DNA from: Scleroderma bovista
Taxonomy: Eukaryota; Basidiomycota; Agaricomycetes; Boletales; Sclerodermataceae
DNA length: 64,000 bases
NCBI GenBank assembly: GCA_037178675.1
Contig: JAYMGJ010000235.1
Location: 1-64,000 of the forward strand
Reading direction: 5' to 3'
Below are positions 35,769-47,749 of this stretch, piece by piece. How positions within the stretch are numbered: the stretch's first letter is position 1; each line of letters opens with the position of its first letter. The position numbers and the translations under genes were made by a program. The notes beneath the pieces are model-generated. The model made no database searches. It was not told the DNA's origin and saw only the letters and a program-made list of their open reading frames with translations.

Positions 35769-36628
35769 ATGAACTTCTTCACCCCATACCTAGACTTTAA
35801 ATGTTTTTTGAGGCCTACCATCCATCGATATTCTTCCGTACTCCTCAAGAACATCTCGAGTACCAATGGAGGAAAAACATCCAACTTCCGTCTGCCATTC
35901 CCGAACGGTTCGTCTCCTGGCTCTACGTTTAGGGAACTTCAGGTTGATGCCCATTTCAGACACGCACGCGTCTACGTGTTCCCCGAGTGGCAAGAAGGAC
36001 GTGACGACAAGGAGCTTATCCAAAGCATGTTATATCTGAAAGCAGATGTACCACTTGAGCCCTCGGGTAACCTATCGCTCGTCCGTATACGAGCCATGTG
36101 GGGCCTTGAGAAGTGTGTTGTCAGTCCTCTGTTCTGGTTTGTCATAGGATTCTCAAATTTCAATGGTTTTCCGGTCTCCTTAGCCAATTGATCCCCATCG
36201 TCGTATACCATTCATGGCTGCCAACCAAGATTACCTATCTCCCCTTGCTGTTCAAGTCCTCTCAGACAAAAATGGCGTACTGAAGCTGTATGGTAAGTGT
36301 TATATGCAGGTCCCTTCTGCAACCTAGTTGACCCCATGGGCAGAACCCAAACCTTCCGAAGCTACTCTTGCTATGCGAAAACAACGCATGCACTACGTCA
36401 GAAAATATCAAGCTGAGACGACTTGGTTGTATGAAACCGCATTTCGCAAGCTAGACGCGGTTTTTAGTAGTTATATCATGGTACGTTTGTCTACATTGTG
36501 GTGTACCGTGAATGACGATGCAGCAGGTTGTCATATTTGTATTTCTAATCGTCTGTATGATCGAGGCTCAGCTGCATATTCACCAGTCTGGTCAGCTGAA
36601 AGTATTTATGGCTCTGCCAAGTTGGTGA
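35769..36628 (+). CDS. Uncharacterised small protein with one C-terminal transmembrane helix
   Basis: Likely exons are 35769 to about 36120, 36184-36292, 36344-36480 and 36524-36628, about 230 aa. The first exon encodes FRHARVYVFPEWQEGRDDKE and LVRIRAMWG, which look like folded domain sequence. The N-terminus is basic and could be a mitochondrial presequence. The last exon gives a hydrophobic helix (VVIFVFLIVCMI) and a short tail. The donor of exon 1 is uncertain: phase requires a GTTGTC donor near 36119, which is unusual. I do not recognise the family. Confidence 0.45.
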
Positions 36629-36936
36629 TGGTAGTTTCGTTTGTGACCAGAACGGACGGATTTTGTATCATATGCAACCCTATACACACCTCCATATGTC
36701 TTCCACATTGTGTGCGAGCCATTGAAGTAATGCGTTGAAACTGACGTCACTGGAAAATATGGTCACCGCCACCTCCGAACTAGAGTCCGAACCCAACGTC
36801 ACCGTGTTGATCCTGATTCCAACCAGTGGTGGCAGCTCACGTTGGCGCTGGTTATTGTTCTTCCCGCTATCTGGATTCCAGACAGCCTCACCCTGGGTTT
36901 GTGCGAGGTCCTGTTCAAACCTGCGATTGAGTCGCG

Positions 36937-39900
36937 ATGAGAATACTGGAAAGGTTTTCAGCCGTCTTGGCTTTCAGGGCGGTCCCAGCGACGGTTGCGT
37001 TGGTTGTCGTCTATGCTGCAATATTCATCTCTGTGCTTCTAACGGACCAGCTTCCCTCCACTCCCAAAGACACCCGCGGACTTGACTTGGACCAAGCTTA
37101 CTTGGATCTTCACCAGGTATTCCCTTGTACTTTACTCATCTTGGCAAGGCTAACGGTGCGGCTTTGCGCCATTGAAGGTGTCTGCTCGTCCCCATCCCTT
37201 CAATTCGCATGCTAACGACATTGTACGAGATTACATTCTTGATCGTGTCTCGAATGTGGCTTCCCGCTATCCTCACGTGGAAATATTCGACGATATCGTT
37301 TCCAACACGTCTTGGGCCACTAAGCCAATTGGCGTGTATTTCGAGGGAAATAACATCCTCGTAAAAGTGGAGGGCACCGATCCTGAGTATCGCGATTCGG
37401 GAGGTGTTTTACTTTCGGCGCACTTCGACTCCGTGTCAACTGCTCCTGGCACCACGGATGACGGTATGGGAGTTGTCACGTTAATTCAGATGGTCGAATA
37501 TTTCGCAAACCACAGACCGAAGAGAACCGTGGTCTTCAACATCAATAATGCCGAGGAGGAGGGTCTATACGGGGCACACGCGTAAGGTTAAATGCTCTAT
37601 AATCCGATCTCCTCTAACATAAAATGTGACAGTTTCGTGGAGCACCCGTGGTTCAGTATCAGCGACGTCTTCCTCAACCTCGAAGGTGCCGCTGCTGGAG
37701 GGTAAGATGAGTGCATTTGTGCGTCACCTCTGTTGATGTCCTATCATAGTCGACCACTCCTTTTCCGTGCTACGTCAGCCATTCCTCTCCAGTCCTGGTC
37801 CGGCGCCTACGTTCCACATCCACATGCCAATGTTTTGTCAGCGGACAGTTTCTCTCGTGGGGTGGTGCGATCTGCCACCGACTTCTCTGTGTATGCACTG
37901 GCTGGTTTGGAGGGTCTCGATTTTGCTTTCTACAGGGGAAGAAGCCGATATCATACCAAGTATGATTCTGTCCCCGGAACGACAGGGGGAAAGAAGGCCC
38001 TGTGGGCGATGATGGAAAACACGCACGGAGCTAGCATTGCTTTGGCTAATCGTGACGATTTCCATGTGCATCCCTCTGGCCAGCGAGATCGCCCTGTCTA
38101 CTTCGACCGTAAGCACCACCTGTCCATATGTGTGGATGAATGGTTTATCCCGTGGTGCAGTCTTTGGCAGCGCCCTTGTATTATTTTCGCTTGAGGGATT
38201 GTTCATCATGAATGTTGTTTTACTCACCGCTGGGCCCATCACCCTACTGCTTCTCATGTACTCGCAGCGTATTATCAGGGCTACCAAATGGATACGCCAG
38301 GGACGCCAGGAAGTGGCTAATGGAGGTGAGGCCCATGAGCCTTGGGGAGTCCGAGCCTTGCAGATAGTGAAGTGCATCGGAGAAGCACTTTGGCGCTCTG
38401 CAAGCTTTTGGATCGCACTTCTCGTCAGTGCTGGCCTTCAAGCAGCCCTTGTTGCATTATACGTCAAATTAAATCCATTTGTAGGTGAACTGGCCAATTT
38501 GTTCACCAAATTTCTAACCGAAACATCTAGGTCATCCATTCCCATCCATACCTGGTACTTATCTCAGCTCTGTCACTTGCGTATCTCAGCACTGTCCTTG
38601 TCTTTTCCGTCCCACTTCCCAAAAGTGGCGCTGTCCCCATACCTGAGCAGCGGAGGCTGGAGATTTCCCTGCAGCTGTATATTTTTACCTGGTTGGCTCT
38701 CGTATTGAGCACCGTGCTGCTGCGCAAGACAGGGATTGGAGGCACTTACCTTTTCTCATTCTGGAATGCTGCTGTCTTGCTCGGATGTATATTGACATGC
38801 ATTGAAGCGACGGCCTATCCTCTACTTGGGGCATCCTCCAGTGAACGCACCGGATACGAACCTGTCTTCACAGAAGAAGAAGTAGGGGCTGGGGAGCAAG
38901 CTTTCGATGCTGAAGTCGCTGAGCCCAGCGAAACCACGCCCCTCCTTCGGGTGCCACGTGAAGATTCGCCCATTCCGGACAGGGGCAATCAGTGGACAAT
39001 TGGCTGGTGGATACTACAGTTACTGGTTTCAGTACCTTTCCCTGTGATCTTGTTCTTCCACGTTGCAGTCATGGCTCTTGGCGGACAAAACCAGACCCTC
39101 GCCGATGGCATCAATCCTGGTGTTGGTGAGTTTGAGTTTAGTGAACGTGGCGATCATTATTTGACATGTCATCCGACACTCCACTAGTCTACACTATGAT
39201 ATCCATCGTCGCGCTTCTGATGGTCCTTCCTATGGCCCCGTTTGCAACCAACGTGCACCGTTTATTGACTTTTATTGTTCTGGCTGTTTTTATTTTGTCC
39301 ACGCTATACACCTGGTTGGCATTCCCGTTCACCGAACAAGACCCACTCAAGGTTTACTTTGCTCAAACAGTCGACCTTAATCCATCGAATACTCATGTCG
39401 AACGCGTTACGACTGCCCTCACCGGCCCGAGACAATTCTTACAAACCCACATTCTCCCTCACTTACCTTCTGCTTACCACGCGTCTGTAGCGTGCGATGA
39501 CGCGCCGGACAAACCTGGTTTGCAAACATGCAAGTGGGAGGTTGGTGACGATATGACACCTTCTCCGGGCGGTAACGAATGGGGCAATGATGCATGGATC
39601 AGCACCTCTGTCGTTCGCACGGGGGAGCACCGCGCCCGCATAACTGTCCGGGGCCAAAACACCAGGAATTGCTATATCGAAGTCGGGAATCGAAAAATAA
39701 CACAGTTCGCTGTGTCCGGGGATGGTGAAAAGGGGCTTCAGGCTGGGTATGAAATTCCAGATGATGGATTGGACACCATCCGTCTGTGGAGCCGCGATTT
39801 TGGAAAAGAGTTCGAGGTCGACATTGCATGGAAGGGGCCTGACGACACAGTTCCCATTGGAGATGTGTCGGGACGCATTAGCTGTGGTTGGGTAGAGTAC

Positions 39901-40041
39901 GAGAGTGGCACAGTTGGAGGTGGGCAGAGTGGGGGCAGGATTCCATCGTTGGAGGAAGTCATTGCGTTCTTGCCCGAGTGGGCGGTGGTGTCCAAGTCAG
40001 CTTCTGCTCTTTTCAATGCAGGATATTACTTTCAAGTTTGA
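36937..40041 (+). CDS. PFF1: Vacuolar membrane M28 metalloprotease (Pff1-type)
   Basis: Seven exons (36937-37116, 37178-37581, 37633-37701, 37750-38108, 38161-38480, 38531-39125, 39188-40041) give 926 aa. A signal-anchor helix (TVALVVVYAAIFISVLL) is followed by the lumenal M28 peptidase domain. Zinc ligands are seen in LSAHFDSVSTAPGTTDDGMG (His and Asp), NNAEEEGLYGAHA (paired Glu), LNLEGAAAGG, and a later His in RSRYHTKYDSV. Eight or so transmembrane segments come next, then a lumenal C-terminal domain of about 200 residues. The layout is that of yeast Pff1/YBR074W, a vacuolar membrane protease. The coding frame stays open across all junctions. Confidence 0.92.
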
Positions 40042-40510
40042 GGAATGTGTTCCTGCGTTGTACCAATTGTTTTGTCGTTGTACTTATCGTAGCTGTCGCC
40101 CAATTGATGAAGTGATTGATTATACACTCTTCGGAAATTATGAGCAAGCACCTTGTTCACGGAACACGCATGCGATAATCCACATGGATATCAAAGCCTA
40201 AGGACAGTCTAGCAGTGTACTGACTGGTCAAGCCTACAAGACCAGAACAGGAGTGAAGACTGTCACAAGGGATAGCTGCACTTGGCCTGAAATCACTCAC
40301 TTCCCTATCAGGTCACTAGGATAAAAGTTGGAGTAAGGACTCTGACAAAAGGACCCCAGCTGAAGAGGGTGCAGGAATTCATTTTACAGAGGGGCCAAGA
40401 ATACATGACAACCCAGTATGTAACGGGTATACAGCCTTTTTCTACAACAGTCCGATCGGAATACACGTTTCATGCGGAAAGGCGGGCTTAATCGTTCGAC
40501 AGAAAACTTT
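40042..40510. other. Intergenic between convergent genes
   Basis: The 3' flanks of the M28 protease gene and of the minus-strand gene ending at 40511. No coding signal seen. Confidence 0.4.
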
Positions 40511-43091
40511 TTACCAACGCATCTCGCTTACATTGCCCCATCCGCTGGTCGACGACTTGGCATCTGCGGGTTTGCGTCCCCGGCGGCTGGAGCTCTTGGT
40601 GTTCACGACAGAGGACAAATCATCGGTTTCGCCAGCACTTGCAGCGTCCATCTGTTCCGCCCAGGTCATTGGCTTCTTGGGAGTGTTTTTCTTCTGGTTC
40701 GTTGCGTTCTTGCCCTTGCCCTTGGGCTTGTCCTTGGTCTGCATCGCTGGTGCTGCTTTGGAAGTCCATGGATCGAAACCCGCCTCGGAAACATTCCAAC
40801 CATCGTTGGAGGTAGCATCGGCGGCTGGATTCACCACGTTGGCATTGGGTTCGTCAGAGGTATCGTCGTCACCCCAGCCACTAGTAGGAGACGCTTCAGA
40901 ACGAGCAGCTGCATCCCTTTGTTCCATGGCAGCAGAAGACACGATAACACGAGGGGCACCACGCCAGTTTGTCTTTACAGGTGCGCCAGAACCACGGAAG
41001 GGGCTTGACTGAGCATTGGTTTCCGCGGGACGACCGCCTCTCCCCGGCCCAAAAGCCCCTCTGGCACCGCGACCTTTTCCGCGATTATCTTTCTTGCCTT
41101 TCTGCGCCGCTCTCTCCTTCTCAGCCTCGGCCCTCCTCTGATCCCGGAGCTGTTTTGCGTATTCCTGACAAATGCCCTTCTTGCAAATAACCCCATGCAC
41201 GCTGCACAACTGTCTCTCGGGACCCTTTTGGCTCTCTTTCCAGAACGACTCGGCATCCTGTGGAACATCATCCCAGCCACTGGAGGGCACAGTGTCGGCG
41301 GCTGGCCATGCTTGTGTGGGAGGTGCTCCCCCCCAACTTCCCGGCGCGATAGAGTCGAGTTCAGCAAGTCCATCATCATGTTCTACATCATATTCCTTGA
41401 TGTTCATTCCGTAGAACTCTTCTTCAAAGCTCTCAGATATTTGAACATGAACCATGTCCGAGTTGCCGGGAACGTCGTTGCAACTGGGTTCGGTGTCAGG
41501 ATTGGAGGTGGAGGGGCTCGTAGACCAATAGCTTTCAGCACTGGAGCTGATGACGTTTTTGGGAACGGAGGAGGCACTGCTCTTTGCGGACGTGGGACTA
41601 GTAGAACTCCGAACTGGACCACTGGATGTGCGAACTTGAAGAGAAGGTCCGTTGCTCCAAGCATTTTTTGGAGGAAGACCTGGAGGGACTGCAGGGGCTT
41701 GATTGGCAGTCGTAGAAGGGATCGAAGCGGGAGAGTCTGTGCGGCATGTTGGTGTGCTCCGTCCCGAAACTGAAGACGAGCTGTCCCAACTATCTGCGGG
41801 GGGGGCAGCGAGAGTTGCACTAGGTGTAGTATCGGTACGCCCTACAAGAAAACAAATCCACGCCGCTGTATAAAGGAGGGAGTAAAGTATGACTCACAGA
41901 CGTTCGAAGCTTTCACTACAAAAGGACCACCTCCGATGCCAGGTCCGCGGACTTGAGTAGGAGCTGCTTGAGGGACAGTCGCAGACTTTTTAACGTTAGC
42001 CACTGGGGGCGTAACTATCTTTGGAAGATTCTGCTGCTTGGATGCACCTTTAGGAGTAGCGCCGCTCGCTGTTGCGCCAGAGGGTCCCTTTGCGACACTC
42101 CAGGCAGCTGATCCTACAACTGAGTGCAGACGATGTTCCATTCGACAACTCTGAGCGAGTGACACAGGTACTCACCAGGCTTAGGCGCTGCTATCACCTC
42201 GGGAACAGGTGGTTTGGTCGCCCCTGGAAGGGGTCTGCATAAGGGATGGTTCGTCGCATCCTCGACTGGAACGTCACAAAAGTGGGTGGCGGGATAAGGA
42301 TATTTGATGAGTCTGTATCACGCGCATACACGTGGCAGAAATGGAACCGTGAGTTCCCTATTGATAATACGTGGCCTTGATGCCGCCTCACCTGTTGTTG
42401 GGCGACCAAGACGCGAACCACGATTCGTCGACATATACGCGCTTCCAGCCTGGTGGAAATGGGAAACAAGTTAGCTGTTACACGAACAGCTGGAAAGGAA
42501 GCGAGGCTGGGAGAGTAGCAAGAAATTTCGAACTGCCGGAATCAATACCTCAGAGCTATGTTAAATGCTCTATAGCCACGGAACGTAACGGGCCCAACTT
42601 TCCACCCACTGAACAGGAAATGCGATAGCTTACCATTCTTTTGTACCATACGTCCGGTATGGTAGGTGCAGTAGAAGACCTGTGTTGCTCGATCCTTCTC
42701 GTCGCGGGAAGGGTTCCGCAGGAACTCGGACCAGCGGTGTTCACCAAGGATGCGATCAAAGTGTGGGTAGTCTCTGTTGACTTCAATGATAACCGTATCG
42801 CGGGCCTAGTGGATGACATCAACATCATCAACGATCACATTCGCGAGCGATGTTGTCGACAGGGGTGCACAATTGTATCACAAGCTAGCATATAGGCAGA
42901 CTTACACTGGGTTTATGGAAAATAGCGAAGAAGGCATCTTTGTCTATGCAACACGCAACCCAACGGGCGAAGTCTTGTCTGTCCTGTTGGAGTTCCATGT
43001 TGCAGTAGCCATCGCGTGCATAAGGATGAACTACAGAAAGGTATTTTGGCTCGTCATCGCCTGGAGGCGGGGTGGGGATGCGTTTGGGCAT
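40511..43091 (-). CDS. Large uncharacterised protein with a conserved N-terminus and disordered Ser/Gly-rich body
   Basis: Minus-strand exons are 43091-42906, 42805-42634, 42449-42392, about 42234 to 42178, about 42114 to 41899, and about 41842 to 40511. The N-terminal 130 residues are well structured (YLSVVHPYARDGYCNMELQ, VNRDYPHFDRILGEHRWSEF, ATQVFYCTYHTGRMVQKNGW). The rest is low complexity with repeated SGWGD/WGN motifs. Near the middle, CSVHGVICKKGICQEYAKQL has four potential metal ligands (C-x2-H-x3-C-x4-C). RGKGRGARG and GRGGRP patches suggest RNA binding. The intron between exons 3 and 4 is 157 bases, so an exon may be missing. The ATG at 43091 fits the first conserved stretch. Confidence 0.65.
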
Positions 43092-43909
43092 GGTGGAGGG
43101 AGACAAAGTCCAGCACGCGGCGGACGTGTTGGTTTTATGGTTGGCTTTGTTTGAACCCAGCGGGGGGATTCAATCGATCGACGATAAGATTCGCCTTTCT
43201 TCCCGCGGGAAACAGCTTTATGCACCATCTAAGAGGTTTGAGCTGCCCCACACACTTGCCGGAACACTGACATTGTTCAAGTTTCTAGCATCCTCCTGGC
43301 TGGGGCTTCGACGAGGTCAAGTTCGACGGCCATCTCCACGTGATCCGAGTGTCGGAGTGCTTCTCGAGTGACTTGCTCAGGGCGATTCGCGCGATCATGG
43401 AAAGGGACTTTTATGGCGTCTCTGGTCTTGCAAGCGACGGTGCATACTCCAGGCCGGTTTGTACAGTAAATTCGACAGCAGTCTACACGTGCTTACTGCC
43501 CTCCACTGGTTGTACATAATGCTGCATGTACCTGAGACGGGACAGATGACTAGGTTGTGGGTCCAATTTCCAAGTCCTTGGAATTTGGAGCCACCCCGCG
43601 GTTCTGGTAAGTGACTGCAGTGCTCAGTGGTTAACTATTGCAGAACCTACCCTCGTGGTCCATCAATCAAAGATGTCGATTTAACTCACCAAGGCCGAAA
43701 GACACAAGGTCGTTCTTGGCCCAAATGTTCACAATCAAGTACATACCAGTGAGCCATCGCGAATGTTCCATTCCTTTCGTGATCCTAGCTTGCTGTGTGC
43801 ACAGCGGACATATTAACGAGAACCTGCCAGTCTGACTACTCTCATTGGACGATAAGTGTCCAACTTGCGGCTTCCTGTATTCCAACCTCCATGCGGACTG
43901 TGTGCTTTG
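43092..43909. other. Intergenic, no gene seen
   Basis: Short ORFs overlap on both strands without domain or splice support. It includes the upstream regions of two divergent genes. Confidence 0.4.
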
Positions 43910-43916
43910 TATAAAG
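43910..43916 (+). promoter_or_regulatory. TATA box of the small secreted protein gene
   Basis: TATAAAG lies 74 bases upstream of the start codon at 43984. Confidence 0.45.
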
Positions 43917-43983
43917 GAGGGGCCGCCTCTAGTGAACCAGCAGAGAAGCCCATTTCACCTACATTCACTGCAGTTAGACATCC

Positions 43984-44284
43984 ATGAATTTCAAAGCTAT
44001 TGCTACTGTCGTCCTTCTCACCACCCCTGTTGTAATGGCAGGCCCCATTGCCTATGGCCTCTGCCAAACAGGTAAGTTATTTTACAGGCTTTGATGCTAT
44101 CGAATGTCCCACCTTTATATTAGGCTGTAATGTACTCGCTGGTGCCTGTTATGCTGCCGCAGGCTGTGTCTTCGGCACTGTTGCTGCCCCTGCTGCTCCC
44201 CCAGCGATCCTTGCATGTAATGCGGCCCAGGGAGGATGCATGGCTATATGTGCTGTGGTCGCATTACCTGCACCGATCCCTTGA
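43984..44284 (+). CDS. Small secreted cysteine-rich protein (zygote-specific-protein-like)
   Basis: Exons 43984-44071 and 44124-44284 give 82 aa. A signal peptide (MNFKAIATVVLLTTPVVMA) precedes a mature part of about 63 residues with seven cysteines: GLCQTGCNVLAGACYAAAGC, then ILACNAAQGGCMAICAVV. The alternating small residues and the AGPIAYGLCQTGCN start match a group of small secreted proteins frequent in Agaricomycetes that databases label zygote-specific or hypothetical; this recall is from memory. The function is unknown; it may be a wall or cell-surface protein. The odd number of cysteines suggests dimerisation or one free thiol. Confidence 0.75.
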
Positions 44285-44875
44285 GTCTCTAGAGGGTCAT
44301 GGAGCTCGATTTTGATATTGCTGGTGAGCAAAACATTAGTTCAACATCATCAATGCATGCTATTGAGGAGACCCGTAGCATTCAACTAACTACTCAACGA
44401 CCCCGCAATTGTTCGTGTACACCCCTAGCTTACATTCGACTAAACGTGGCGGCTTCAAGTTTTCAAACATCCCATTCTCGCAATTCCTCTTTTTCGTCTT
44501 TCTACTCACATGCCGTCTTCTGTATCATAATGTTTGTGTGGGATGTGGCCATTGATATGTCAAATGAAGTTTGTACAAGAAACTACGAATGATGCCTGCA
44601 AAGCAAGCACCGGCCGGACGATCGCACCGCTGAGATTTCCGGTCAAGGAGAACCCTTAGCTACTAGGACTCGGAGTGATGATAGCCACAGGACTAATAAC
44701 CTCTGAAAGTGACATTATTCAAACTCAGCGCCAGGGGATGCTTCAGTTCTTCTCAGTGTCACTCACAGAAATGGTGCGCCAAGTTGATTCTAACCATTTA
44801 TCGATACTCCGAATACCGATGTCATATCATCTGTTAGTCGTCCAAACAACATTGCCAGGCAGAAGGTAAGCAACC
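44285..44875. other. Intergenic, no gene seen
   Basis: A 97-codon ORF at 44299-44592 has no recognisable features. Nothing else is supported. Confidence 0.4.
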
Positions 44876-45112
44876 ATGGCAGGGGATGATAGGACGACGT
44901 ATACTAGTGGATCTTTAGCATGTGCATTACAGAGCTGTCTAGCATCCAACACATACAACCAGGAGAAATGCGACAAGTTCACGAAGGAGTTGTATCGCTG
45001 TTGCTACGAGATGTACAAGAAAGAAGGGAGGAATGCTGGGTCGACTGCCTGTCCTATGCAGAATGTTGTTGAGCGCTGGCTGAAGAGGCACCCTGATGCT
45101 AATGTTGGGTGA
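44876..45112 (+). CDS. CMC4: Cmc4-like twin-cysteine mitochondrial protein
   Basis: A single exon codes for 78 aa. It has the Cmc4 pattern ACALQSCLASNTYNQEKC then LYRCCYEMYKKEG and a final Cys before Pro (TACPMQ), forming a helical hairpin with twin cysteine pairs. Proteins of this type enter the intermembrane space through the Mia40 relay. Yeast Cmc4 is a small intermembrane-space protein of unclear role. The length and charge pattern agree with the family. The KEGRNAG loop is slightly longer than usual. Confidence 0.75.
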   Translation: MAGDDRTTYTSGSLACALQSCLASNTYNQEKCDKFTKELYRCCYEMYKKEGRNAGSTACPMQNVVERWLKRHPDANVG

Positions 45113-45466
45113 ATTGATACCTGATACATCGCATCATGAATTGATGACCTTTGGACCCAGCTTGCATCCGGCGATGGTGAGCCGCATGAGAACGACGTCC
45201 TCGAGTCGTGAGAGTCACCTCGGCACAATCGAAGAAGCCCCTGGCATGTGGCACACAGCCCTTCATGCTGAGGCTTAGGTTCTCCGAGCACAGCCGCCCT
45301 TAGCCCTTTCCGCCGTCTTCATCGCCCCGCTCAACAGGAAATGAACCTATAGGACTTCCCCTTCCCCTTCACTTCGATCGTGCGGCACACAATTTTGACG
45401 ACCAGACTACCCGCGGAGGGGAGTTAGTCGAACGTCAAAGTAGACCACTGGCGACGCGGTATCGAC
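45113..45466. other. Intergenic, no gene seen
   Basis: About 350 bases with no coding signal; presumably the promoter of the gene starting at 45467. Confidence 0.35.
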
Positions 45467-47114
45467 ATGTCCACTTCAGTTAGCGCTTCGCACACTAGTG
45501 GCACCTCCAGCACTAGTATCCCAGCATCGACACATCCTTCGTCACCAGCGGCTCTTTCCACTGGAGCGATATTAGGGATAGTACTGGGTACCATCGCTGC
45601 ACTTGCAATCCTTGTAGGTCTGGTCATTACTCTCGTACGACGTCGACGACTCCGTCGCTCTGGCTTCGAGAGGGTGGATAACCCTCGTCTGCTGCATGAT
45701 GTGAAGGGGTTCCCTAAGATCCGCAGCCGCGGAGTCGTTGCACCTCCTGGGCGGGAGAGGTATATGCAACATTCGCAACAGTCGTCGGTGGAACCGCTAC
45801 TGCTGACTACTGCCGACTACTCTCCGTCAGGCACTCGTTCGCCGCGCTCTCCCTTTCGGCCTGCGCATTCGGATGGTGTATTTGTCGCCGATTATGTCGA
45901 GCTGGGGGTAATCCAGGCCGAATATGACCCGTATGCGGTGGTTAATGATTCTACCGGAGGCAGTACTGTCTCAAACGCTCCTCCCGTTGCCAACTGGGAA
46001 TACTCTCCGCAGTCTAAGTTCGGTAATCAGACCCACTGGGAGATGGAAGAGACAAACAAGATAGCCCCAGGGACGGTCTCCCATTGGCCCCGTACACCAC
46101 CTTTTATCAATCGGACACTCAAAAAACACCCTGATAGGGTGTCATCAACTGTAGTCGCTGGTATGTGCGTTTCATTAGAAACGACAGCTCCCGATGTGTA
46201 TCATATTCGCAGGTCATGGCGAGCAGACTGGACTGTTGACCGAGAAAGATGCACCTGATCCCATAAAGCAATTAACTTGCTCACTTCCGGAAACCCACAA
46301 TAATACCTCAGGATCCAGAACAGAAGGAGAGCCGCCAAGCGCAAGTATACCAGCACAACAATTTACCGAAGAGACTGAGCGCCCACTCGTGCCACCCAAA
46401 GGGCCCACTCCTCTCCAACCAGCAGTTCGGTCTACGCGAAAACTGACTCGCCGCGCCCACTCGCCAGGATTCTCTGGTGCACTTGCGCCGGTGGCAGAGA
46501 CGCCAGATCTTTCCCAGGTCCCCAACTTCAACACCCCGCATCCGCCTTTGCCAATCACAAATTCAGAATCGCACCACGACAGCGCCCACGAGCGCTCCTC
46601 GTCACTATCCGTCACCATGTCTCACGATATTGGATCCACTTCGCCATCCGCATTGGTGGACGAGAGCCCACCAATGCCTTTGCTAGCATCCACATCATTC
46701 GGAAGAGGAAACCTTACACCCACTCCGACGCCTTCAAATTCATCTAATATCGGCAGTAACCCAAGCTCTAGGTCGTCTCGATATCCCTCCCTCGCACCGT
46801 CGAGCCTCGGGCAGTGCTCCGGGTCTCGGCCACATTCAGACGGACATACGGACTGGCATCATCCACCTTCTGGCCTTGCCGGCCTAAAAGACCTCCAGAT
46901 CGAGCCGTTGCAGAACCCGTATTCTCCTGTGAAGACTGCGGCTCCACAGCTCCCACCGCCGTCTCCTCCGTTGCCTTCCTGTTCGGGTACCTTGAACAGA
47001 GGAGAAACGCGTAAACGTGCGTATCTTCGTGAAAACACGTCCAGTTCTGTCACCGAGGTCCAAAGACGAGAGGTGTCCCAGGGCGGAATTGCGACCATTG
47101 ATGTGACATTGTAA
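45467..47114 (+). CDS. Single-pass membrane protein with Ser/Thr-rich head and long disordered cytosolic tail
   Basis: Exons 45467-46160 and 46213-47114 give 531 aa. A short Ser/Thr-rich stretch (residues 1-33) precedes one transmembrane helix (GAILGIVLGTIAALAILVGLVITL) and a basic stop-transfer RRRRLRR. The remaining 460 residues are disordered and rich in Ser, Pro and Thr, with many SPR/SP and PPxP stretches. The head-helix-basic order resembles fungal plasma-membrane anchors and mid-size Agaricomycete surface proteins. No cleavable signal peptide is seen, so the protein is probably inserted by its helix. Upstream exons could supply one. The function is unknown. Confidence 0.72.
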
Positions 47115-47640
47115 TGCCCCGGTTTCTGTGAGTTATGAGATATTTAGCTACCTTTTCTTGTGGACTCATCTAATGTGAGACATCTACATTGTCATGACCA
47201 GTACCGATAGAAATGCTGTAATTTTCGCTCCTTAATGTTCGTACACTCACGACACCTACGGACGTTCAGACAGACACGGACTGATAGTTATGCCCCCTTC
47301 CATGACCGCTTACAGTAATCAATGACAACTTGGATTACTGCCACGTTCACTGGTGGAGTAAAGTTGAGTTTATCGCCCGGAAATATTTACTGGACACGCG
47401 TGCAGGTTCCGTCATACCAGATAGGAGATCTCCGGCGAATTCGGGTGAGGGGCGGATATGACCACTGACACGCGCTTCGCATGTAACAGCTCTCAACCTC
47501 GGGTGACGTTTCTAATCCTTTGCAGACTGTACTACAGTCCAGGGGAGCCCGAACACGTCTCTGCAGCCTTGAGTAAATAAGGCTTTGGGAGTGAACCGAA
47601 AGAAATACCCCATGGCTGCCATCATGCCGGGTCCGGGCCG
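47115..47640. other. Intergenic, no gene seen
   Basis: The 3' flank of the membrane-protein gene and the upstream region of the aldo-keto reductase. No ORF of interest. Confidence 0.4.
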
Positions 47641-47671
47641 CGCGGATTATCGCGGACCGCCCGGGTATAAG
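47641..47671 (+). promoter_or_regulatory. Aldo-keto reductase promoter: CGCGGA direct repeat and TATA box
   Basis: CGCGGA occurs at 47641-47646 and 47651-47656, exactly one helical turn apart. A GC-rich stretch and TATAAG (47666-47671) follow, about 80 bases before the ATG. The paired CGG half-sites suit a Zn2Cys6 regulator, but which one is unknown. Confidence 0.4.
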
Positions 47672-47749
47672 AGTTGCTGTCGTTTCCTATCCCCAATTGA
47701 ACTCGCTTCCCCCTCCTACCATCTAACCACGCATCGAAATCTACCGAAG

